From: Tubulanus polymorphus
Taxonomy: Eukaryota > Nemertea > Palaeonemertea > Tubulaniformes > Tubulanidae
Length of the DNA stretch: 64,000 nucleotides
Direction of reading: 5' to 3'
Assembly: GCF_964204645.1 (NCBI RefSeq)
Contig: NC_134029.1
Coordinates: 20,478,450-20,542,449 of the forward strand
Made by a program: the position numbers and the translations under genes
Notes under the pieces: model-generated
Seen by the model: only the letters and a program-made list of their open reading frames with translations
Database searches by the model: none
Told to the model about the DNA's origin: nothing
Shown: piece after piece, positions 56,501-64,000 of the stretch
How positions within the stretch are numbered: the stretch's first letter is position 1
Layout: each line of letters opens with the position of its first letter

Positions 56501-57471
56501 ATTTTTCACAGCGTAAATTGCTGACCGGTGCGCAGCCATCGGCCGGTAGAAATATATCGTACTGGAAATGTATCTTCTTCGGTATGTCTTGATTGCGGAA
56601 ATAGATGTCGATAGGAAGTAAAAATCCAGCATACCCGGACTCATTGACTTTATACGGAGGTTTCGTTACAACTGAAATATAATAGTAATAATAATAATAA
56701 TAGTAATGATTAAATAGAGTATATAGCGCAACTATAAAAACATAATCTCATTACACTTTACATTCAGATTAAATAAATAGTTAAGTGTACAATTTTTTGA
56801 AATAAAAGGTTTTCAAACATGATTTAAAAAGATAGGTAGGAACTTCATTTATATAATTTTAGGGTAAAGCATTTCATAATTTCGGAATCAAATAGAAACA
56901 GAAATACAATTCAGGAAATATTACTTAAAATTCTATAGCGTCGAGAAAAGTAAAATACTCGTGAAAGAAAATGTTTCGATACCTCGTTTCGGATTTGCGA
57001 AACTTTCGTGAAGGTGGAAGACGACTTTTTCAACGAAGTACTGAATCGGACCGTCGAGGCCACGAACAAAGATTACCCAATCGTGAGTGAATCCTTCAGG
57101 TGTCGGCTCCTTCCGAAATTGCGCTTTGTGACCGAGCTCTAACTTCACTTGAACAGCCTAGACAAAATATACAATATACTCTTCATGATATTTCGAGAAA
57201 AAGCGAAATATATCAATAGAAATGATATCTATCTGTACAGGTTAACTTAACAGTATGAGCACAGACTACGTCTGTTTTGACAGCTGTTAACGGTAAAAAA
57301 GCTTTTCTCCTGCCTTGAAGTTATGTGTAGACTTACAAATTTCAGAGACCAGTTACAGAATAACAACTCATATAAAAACTGCAGTTAATTATTCACATGC
57401 AATGTGCAAATTTCCAACAAAAATATATTTTCGAGAAAAGCGAAAGAGAAAAATGATACCTTCTCAGCCAT
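53556..57471 (-). CDS. MLLT3: AF9/ENL (YEATS-domain subunit of super elongation complex / DOT1L complex)
   Basis: Chromatin reader that recruits P-TEFb/AFF and DOT1L. Exons: complement 57460-57471, 56983-57157, 56445-56671, 55690-55962, 53556-55598; phases 0,1,0,0; 909 aa. The first exon encodes only MAEK. The YEATS domain (about 5-138) has [24 protein letters not shown] and [16 protein letters not shown], keeping the His/Ser/Phe and Gly-Tyr-Ala residues that form the acyl-lysine cage. Then comes [15 protein letters not shown] very long Ser/Lys/Asp-rich disordered region follows (about 230-830) with a KKRKKEEK nuclear signal. The C-terminal ANC1-homology domain (about 845-905: [38 protein letters not shown]) binds AFF/DOT1L peptides. 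Vertebrate AF9/ENL are about 560 aa, so the linker is much longer here. It is probably the single pre-duplication orthologue, so MLLT3 and MLLT1 are equally apt names. Confidence 0.94.
56041..56192. mobile_element. 'CAGTGGAACCTC' TIR element, copy 2
   Basis: TACAGTGGAACCTCATTAAAAC and GTGGTAACGAGGTTCCATTGTA are inverted. It lies in the AF9/ENL intron between exons 3 and 4. TA at both outer edges fits a TA target site. Confidence 0.7.
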
Positions 57472-58083
57472 TTTGCATTCATTCAGCGCGGATCGGACTA
57501 ACGACCGGACTCTATTTTTTAAGTCATTTTTTGTTTTGTCACAATTGAAAGTGAATGGATAGAATCAGTAATTATGCCCAATTCAAGTATTCCTGTATAG
57601 AAGATATATAAACATTTTTTTCATTTCTATTTTTAACTCCCAAATCCCAAAGGTTTGTATATCACAGCTAGGCAGAAAACCCGTTATCGATGCTTTGCAG
57701 CTAATTCAATACTGGTGTTATCCATCATATCAAATGTGAGAAGCCCTGCATTACTTTGGATGGGCTGTACGTTGACTTCACAATTTAGGACTTTTTGATC
57801 ATTGTCATCATAATACATTGTCGAACGAAAGTGCGTCTAGGAACAGATGTATTTCCATCTCTCCAAGCAATACAATAAATAAAACAACAAAATTTGAAAT
57901 TGTCACTTCATTAAGATTTATTAAATGAAATCTCAAAAAGCATATAAAAACTATTTACAAATACATTTCACTTCCATTGTTATTTTAGATACATTAATGT
58001 ATGGCCAGCTTTATGTCTGAAGAAATTATGATTTTAATTGCAGCTCATTGGTGATAGTTCAACTATCCTCGATTCTGCATATA
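57472..58083. other. intergenic between NUP54 3' end and AF9/ENL start
   Basis: A minus-strand AATAAA at 57917-57922, about 160 bp past the NUP54 stop, is the likely NUP54 poly(A) signal. The remaining ~450 bp must hold the AF9/ENL promoter. Nothing else was seen. Confidence 0.55.
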
Positions 58084-61000
58084 TCAGGTCCGGCGTATAT
58101 TCTGTTGCGCTTCTGAAAGTCCGTTTTCTATTGTTATTATATCACGCGCATCGTCTTTGATTATTCCTATGAGATGTTGTAGTCCTTCTTGTTGCATGGA
58201 CAAATGCTGAAACATATCGAGTGACAAAAATCATTAATAATACAACTGATTGTATGAAAATCCATTCTATCAAGGCAGATCCAGTTCTACAGTAGTTAGT
58301 AATCAAAACATATTTAATTTCCATGAATTGGTCAAACCAACAACAGTCAAATCTGGACCCAGAACTGTGGAACATGGCCCAGGTTCTCCTAAGCTTACCT
58401 GTTTTATCTCTGATAAGTATTCTCCGTCAATCTGATAAGAAGACTCTGGTCGTATCGCATGCATCTGATTCTGCATTCTGATTTGAGACATAAGTTCATT
58501 CAAACGCCCCTGTATTAAAAATAGAAAAATTCGTATCATTTTCACAAGCATTGGAAACACCATGATAGCTACCTAGATTCTGTGGAACCTTGTTATAATG
58601 AATTTGGCGATAAGAGTTTATAAGATAAAACAAATGATATCACAAACTTCAAATTTTGTCCAAAGCAAAACATCGAATTGAATTAATTATACTGGAGATA
58701 TAACAAACTATTGGTTGTAACGAACAGGTTTTTTGGTCCTCTGATGAGGTTCCACTGAAGGCCTACATGTATATGATAAAATCAGATATTCATGAACTAG
58801 GATAATCAGGGACAGTTGCAAGTTAGAGAAACGCAGAACAGAAAACTCTGCCAGACGATGCCAAACTTACCTTAAACTGAGTAGGAGCGTTCAATTCAGC
58901 TTGTATAGCTTCTAACATCACTCTTAATTGTTCCTCATCAGCCTGGATACCATAGCCAAGTTTACGATATATTTCTTGTTTCACCATAACCTGTAGAATT
59001 AATGGCATAGTTCAAATTGTTTGCCGATTCCACATGAAATAATTCGATTATTTTAGGAATTTTACATGAATTTTACAAGAAACACCAAAATATTACCTTG
59101 AGTACTCTATGTCCGAGTTCCAAGTATTTACGTTTGTATTGCTCCGAACGAGCGGCCATGTTGGAATGTTTTCTTTGCAATTCGGCTAAACATTGTGATA
59201 TATCCTATAATATAATATTCGGAAATATATTCAAAAAGCTATACTTAAGATTTTCTTAACTCGGATTAGACTGAAAGGGGTAACTTACGTCTAATGTGTT
59301 TTGATGAAGTTTAGTTTGCTGTTCCTGATGTTGTAGACGACGATGTAGCTCGCTGAATCCAATCATCGGTACCGGGATCAGTTTACTGGGGTCGGGATTG
59401 TCGAGTTTAGCTTGGTCCCAAATTAACGGATCTATACCTAATATATTAATAAATGAAATTTTTCCAAACAGGTCATCGAGAAAACATGTTCCAAGTTTGA
59501 TAATTGAATACCATAATACAGTTTTTTTGTTTATGCTATCATCTTATTTATTGGTCCAATGTTTTATATCTGTAATTTGTTAAGTCTGTTGAGATATCTA
59601 ATGTAATTGACTCTAAATAAATATCATTATTTCTATTATTATCATTATTATCATTATTATACCTACCAGCTGGCGGTGAATCCAAATACTGTTTTAACTG
59701 CTCCGATGTGAAACCGGTCTTCATGAAGATATTCTCTACGGAAAGTTGTGGCTGCATCAGTTTTTGTTTAACCGCGGCCTGATTGAGATAGTTGTATAAG
59801 TCGGTGGCGGCGTGACGTTTCGTCGTTCCTATCGGTTGCCGTTCCAAAACGTATACGATCAATTCAGACCTGAAATCGGACAAAGCAGAGTAAATGTAAT
59901 AGATATTAATCTTTAAATTAGCTTCATTCACATCTATCGAGCAATTGACTATTTTCTCTTCTCTTGAATTTCTTTAATTTGTACTATGGGATCATTCATT
60001 TATTACGTACGCATAAAATTTGAAATTTTCAACCCCCCTCCCCCTCTGTACGCCATTTTTTCGGCCATTCGGCCATTTTTTCATATACATTAAGCATTAC
60101 AATACGCAATTGCACTGACCCCCTCCCCCAACGCGTACGTAATAAATGAATGACCCCATATGTCTGTGGGAAGTGAATTTGGGGCAGTCAGAAGATGAGA
60201 TACAGTAGGTAGTTATCATATGAAATGGGGAAAACTAATTCCTTCTCTGTGGAATGTGATACTAAGAGGTTTAATCAGCTCTATGGCACTCAGTCTACTA
60301 CTGTACATATATATCAGGGACAGATCCAGCCTAGTGTCTTTAGTATGAAGGAAGCTGAATTCAATAAGAGCCCCTTATTTCAGATATGAAGAGAATGAAA
60401 CTTAATGTCAGAATTTTCTGGAGGAAGACCCATACCAAATTCAAAATATATCTAAATACTTATATATTCATATTTTATAAGAAATTTCTTACTTGTCATC
60501 TGGTAAAGGTTTGAGACCTTCAACGCAGACGGAAACGTTCGGTTTGCTGCCTAATATTTCATTCAAACTGTCAACGACTTGCTGTTGATTACGGCTGACT
60601 TCATCGTGTTTCTTCTTAAAAATCAACGCCACTAGACCGTCTTCATTTTTATTAGTCGGCAGGCAACTGTAGCCAACAGCCTATATGATTCAATAAGAAA
60701 TTCGTAAAAATTAGAAAAACAGTAAAAACTTCGTGATATAGCGCTAGAGAAATAATGATAGGCAGGCTAAAAAAATATGAGATCTTGCTTCTCTGATCTG
60801 CTGAGCTTTAAACTTGACCCGGCCGGCCGCCCATCTACCCTGTGCATTACTTTTTTTAAAATCGTGATCAATTTTACCATAACAGACCCAGCAGCTATAG
60901 AAATTAACTGATTACAAATTTTATCATATTTTACAAAACTGACCCGGTCGTTTAGGAGAAACAAGGTATCATTTTTGTTTAACCTTAAAGAAACATACTT

Positions 61001-62263
61001 TGAATCGGCAAAAAGGATTTTCGGCAGAGAAATCAATAGCGGGTGCATTTTGACTGAAGTATCCTTTCCCAGTTCCCCAGAATGCTTGTATTTGATTCCA
61101 TTTAGCTATGAGGCCATCGCGTTCATCTCCGAATATCGTAGGCAATGAAACCGCCGAGGCCATATTTGTGAGGATAGCATTCTGTTGATGTTGCTGTTGT
61201 TGTAGGCCTAATTGTTGCTGCTGAGGCTGTTGTTGAGCTAGAAATGCAAAAATATTGGATCAGAAATTTAACTTTGCACTTCAGTTACAACAAACTTAAC
61301 AGCTACATTTTCTGGTTCTACAAAATTCATTGCTAATCAATCGTTTTTTAATCCAAGAAGACATTTTTCATCAAAATCATTTTTCAATTCTTTACATTCA
61401 CCTCCAAATAATCCGCCAGTAGTTGCACCAAAGCCTCCTGTTGCCGGCTGTGACAGCGTTCCAAAATTAAAACCTAAAGAAAAAATGAGAGTTAAATTTC
61501 CAAGTCAGATCACAAGAGCAGGAATGACTAGAACTGAATATGAAGGAGTTCCAGATTAACTACCTTTATTCGCTTGAGTCGTGGTCGTTCCAAAAGAAAA
61601 ACCTAAATCAAGAATGACAGAGCATTTAAAATGATGTTGCCTTTTTGAACTACGCGTTAGCTAGTTTTCACAAACTAAGCAGTTACAAAAGTTCACGATT
61701 TGCTTACTATTTGTTGCGGTTGGAGCAGGTTTATTGAATCCGAACAATGACGTTGTAGTTGTCGTGGCTGCTGGTGTTGTTCCAAAGCTGAATGCTGAAA
61801 TCATAGAAAAATTGTTATTACACAGATACGCATGTTACCTACTATAGGAGCAAATGAATGATAGAGGACCTACCTCCGAGTCCTGAAGTTGAGGCAGTTG
61901 TAGTTGTACCGAATCCAAAACCACTCGCAGTTGTCTTAGGTGCACCAAAGGTGAGAGCGCCAAAGGATGACACTGTATGAATGAAGGCCAAAGGAAAATT
62001 TGCTAAAAGTTAACTAGGGCCTATTTCAAATTTTCCAAAGAATGTCAAGGTCTTTATTCTATTATGGCTAACTTTTTAGATAATATAGAAAATAATTAAG
62101 AAGATTGCTCAGTAGTTTACAAATAAAGAAAATTACCTCCAGTGGTAGTTGCAGCAGCAGGGGTTGAAGTTCCAAATCCGAATGTTGGAGGTGCGCTGGA
62201 GGCAGGGGTAGCAGTAGCAGCCCCAAACCCAGTAGTACCCGTACTACCAAAACTAAATGCCAT
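58084..62263 (-). CDS. NUP54: nucleoporin NUP54 (central-channel FG nucleoporin)
   Basis: Forms the NUP62-NUP58-NUP54 channel complex of the nuclear pore. Complement exons: 62137-62263, 61874-61972, 61708-61794, 61564-61602, 61402-61473, 60999-61237, 60493-60680, 59667-59869, 59289-59437, 59097-59204, 58871-58990, 58399-58509, 58084-58206; all phases join, 554 aa (vertebrate about 507). The start MAFSFGS matches vertebrate MAFNFG. Residues 1-150 are FG/Thr-rich, with each small exon holding one or two FG motifs and phase-1 borders. A Gln-rich stretch follows, then the conserved DERDGLIAKWNQIQAFWGTGKG, ENPFCRFK, IWDQAKLDNPDPSKLIPVP and the C-terminal coiled-coil part (YGIQADEEQLRVMLEAIQ, GRLNELMSQIRMQNQ). 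An in-frame ATG further upstream (62362) is rejected for lack of family similarity. Confidence 0.95.
58580..58758. mobile_element. 'CAGTGGAACCTC' TIR element, copy 3
   Basis: CTGTGGAACCTTGTTATAATG (left) is inverted by GATGAGGTTCCACTG (right). It lies in a NUP54 intron between exons 11 and 12. Confidence 0.65.
59985..60160. mobile_element. MITE with ~25-bp TIRs (TCATTCATTTATTACGTACGC)
   Basis: GGGATCATTCATTTATTACG...TACGC on the left and GCGTACGTAATAAATGAATGACCCC on the right are inverted with one mismatch. The interior is C-rich with GGCCATTCGGCCATTTTTTC. It lies in the NUP54 intron between exons 7 and 8. Confidence 0.8.
60769..60977. mobile_element. 'GATACCTTGTTTCTCC' MITE, full copy
   Basis: ATATGAGATCTTGCTTCTC at the left and GGAGAAACAAGGTATCATTT at the right are diverged inverted ends. 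The interior TTGACCCGGCCGGCCGCCC is shared with the copy at 52497-52705. It ends about 20 bp from NUP54 exon 6. Confidence 0.75.
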
Positions 62264-63042
62264 CGTTAGACAACGGTTTCTATAATTTTTTCGATCTAAA
62301 TAAAGCTTTAGATAACGATTTAAGGTCGATTCAGGCTCACTAATCAAAAAACCCACTTCCAAAAATCGACCGCACTACCACCTATGATCGGGTGGTTAAG
62401 AATAAAATTAGGATTCGGAATTGGGCAATATCCCAAGTGCCGACCGGTTGCCAGGAATAAGAATCTAGTAATCAAAACATTTCCGAAATGTTTTAGCGTG
62501 TTCACTTTTCTGCGATACTTCCCAATTCTTTTGCACTTCCAAGTCAAGGGGCTTAAGTCGAGACCTGGTTCCCGCTCTACAGGGTGTTTTCAGCCATGCG
62601 TATCAGCGCGTGGGTCCCGATTAGTATTTAAGAATCAATTATCTAAAGTTGCCAGATTTTTGAATTTTACGATTTGATAACTTAAATCTTTTAGATTTTC
62701 AGTAGAAAAATAAATACATTTATACGATATAAGTGCTTTCTATCAATGAATGGACTAATTGTCCGACCGCACGATTCTGCAACACTATAGCTGCAGCAGG
62801 GTTCGTATCGGAAAATAAAAACTGAACATGCAATAAACTGAAACTAATGATTTTGATGAAAAGCGTGGTTTTATGAGAAGAAATTCGTTGAATATAATGC
62901 AAAACTATCCACAGAATAATCCAAACCTCGATACCAACACGTTAATTCCTGACATGCGCAAAGCGCGAATCTGGAACATTATGACGTGTGTGTGGTCATT
63001 GTGTCCATTGTGACCTGCACTGGTTTGATCCAGTGTGTGAAA
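62264..63042. promoter_or_regulatory. divergent region NUP54 / right-edge gene
   Basis: Close to the plus-strand gene are CATGCGCA (62953-62960; NRF1-like half site), GCGCGAATC and TGACGT (62982-62987; CREB half site). All are repeated 815 bp downstream in the duplicated copy. No other gene was seen. Confidence 0.45.
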
Positions 63043-63568
63043 ATGACGGCCTCCAAAATAAATCATAACACACAAAACCGTACAATTTCCCAAACATTAC
63101 CAGCCTCCCTTCACACCCAGCAATTCAATGTCTCAATATTCGGTAAGTGTTTATCACATGGGTTAAAATGATGTTAATGTATTTCACCTCAGATATTGCG
63201 GGTAACTAATATTTGACCATGGGCCTCACACCTTGCTGTGCTGGAATTTGATTCTGAAATGATTCGGCAAAATGTGAATTAGTTTTGGTGAATTCCGTGT
63301 AAATTCATTCTGTTTTTATTGTGTTTTATGAAGTATCAAATGTTCTTCTTTCATTTGTAGATGTTATGTAAAATTGACACCAGAAACAGTGAAAACAGTG
63401 TAAGTTTATTTTATCTTTTCAATGTTTTCTTCACCAGCAGTTTTCAGAATCAGATAATATTCATACTGTTTGTTCATTAGTTTCTCTTTTTTATATTTCA
63501 TGTTCAACCTGCAGCGAAACCTAAACCTCACATAGAAAAACCTCCTGAAGAAGTGAACAATTTTATTT
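63043..63568 (+). CDS. unrecognised gene, first two exons (continues past window)
   Basis: Exon 1 63043-63142 starts MTASKINHNTQNRTISQTLP and ends TTCG/GTAAGT. Candidate exon 2 63515-63568 (CTGCAG acceptor; AKPKPHIEKPPEEVNNFI, then T/GTAAGT) joins in phase 1. No family recognised; the N-terminus is polar and lacks acidic residues, which could fit organelle targeting. Exon 1 and its promoter are duplicated 815 bp downstream. Confidence 0.5.
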
Positions 63569-63857
63569 GTAAGTTTAAATTTGATAATTCTGCAGTTATT
63601 TCTGAGGAAAGAAAACAATCCTGGATTTTTCTATTTTATTTCAATAAACTGAAACTAAAGATTTTGATGAAAAGCGTGGTTTTAATGAGATGTAATTCGT
63701 TGAATATAATGCAGAACTATCCACAGAATAATCCAAGGCCTCGATACCAACTCGTTAATTCCTGACATGCGCAAAGCGCGAATCTGGAACATTATGACGT
63801 GTGTGTGTGGTCATTGTGTCCATTGTGACCTGAACTGGTTTGATCCAGTGTGTGAAA

Positions 63858-63957
63858 ATGACGGCCTCCAAAATAAATCATAACACACAAAACCGTACAA
63901 TTTCCCAAACATTACCAGCCTCCCTTCACACCCAGCAATTCAATGTCTCAATATTCG
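63858..63957 (+). CDS. duplicate copy of exon 1 of the right-edge gene
   Basis: 100 nt with the same open frame and GTAAGT donor as 63043-63142, offset 815 bp. It may be an alternative first exon or the start of a tandem gene copy. The window end prevents a decision. Confidence 0.45.
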
Positions 63958-64000
63958 GTAAGTGTTTATCACATGGGTTAAAATGATGTTAATGTATTTC

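Larger units (their letters stand above)
62831..64000. repeat. tandem duplication (offset 811-815 bp) of a promoter plus first exon
   Basis: The segment from CAATAAACTGAAACTAA (62831) through ATGATGTTAATGTATTTC (63186) reappears at 63642-64000 with few substitutions and small indels. The second copy includes the same ATG (63858), reading frame and donor (63957). The right end of the duplication is off the window. Confidence 0.9.

Noticed and set aside
62264-62362. Upstream in-frame start for NUP54
   Set aside because: The extra residues do not resemble the family; MAFSFGS at 62263 matches the known N-terminus.

Overview
This is animal nuclear DNA. Genes are split into many short exons with GT/AG introns, the intergenic space is AT-rich and full of microsatellites, foldback elements and MITE-like repeats, and every recognisable protein is a conserved metazoan one. 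I infer a marine invertebrate, most likely a lophotrochozoan (mollusc-like). Reasons: tandem ~154-bp repeats inside a mobile element resemble the pearl/BIV160 (Helitron-like) elements known from molluscs, and the 'CAGGGGCGGATC' and 'CAGTGGAACCTC' terminal repeats are common in such genomes. The species cannot be named from this window. I rebuilt the gene models by hand, requiring GT/AG sites, matching phases and recalled family sequence; no alignment was run.

Layout, left to right. 1-9783 (minus): 5' part of a KLF5-type transcription factor; two coding exons are visible and the zinc fingers lie off the left edge. 12893-15110 (minus): FPGT, the GDP-fucose pyrophosphorylase, complete in 3 exons (581 aa). 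17280-29088 (minus): importin-13, complete in 25 coding exons (934 aa). 30673-37451 (plus): a TGN46/TGOLN2-type trans-Golgi membrane protein, 8 exons (1069 aa), with three 8-cysteine luminal modules that I do not recognise. 42879-44519 (plus): an unrecognised 249-aa helical protein. 46322-50201 (minus): ALG11 mannosyltransferase, 3 exons (510 aa). 51119-52361 (plus): a small leucine-rich-repeat protein. 53556-57471 (minus): AF9/ENL (YEATS plus ANC1-homology domain), 5 exons (909 aa). 58084-62263 (minus): nucleoporin NUP54, 13 exons (554 aa). 63043-end (plus): the first exons of an unrecognised gene whose promoter and exon 1 are tandemly duplicated.

How the genes relate. The genes are independent and do not form an operon. 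Three divergent pairs share upstream regions: IPO13/TGOLN2, ALG11/LRR (with a YY1-like site between them) and NUP54/right-edge gene. Functional themes are nuclear transport (IPO13, NUP54), glycosylation and the Golgi (FPGT, ALG11, TGOLN2) and transcription (KLF5, AF9/ENL). The most novel item is the luminal architecture of the TGN46-like protein. Next are the duplicated first exon at the right edge and the tandem-repeat mobile element inside ALG11.
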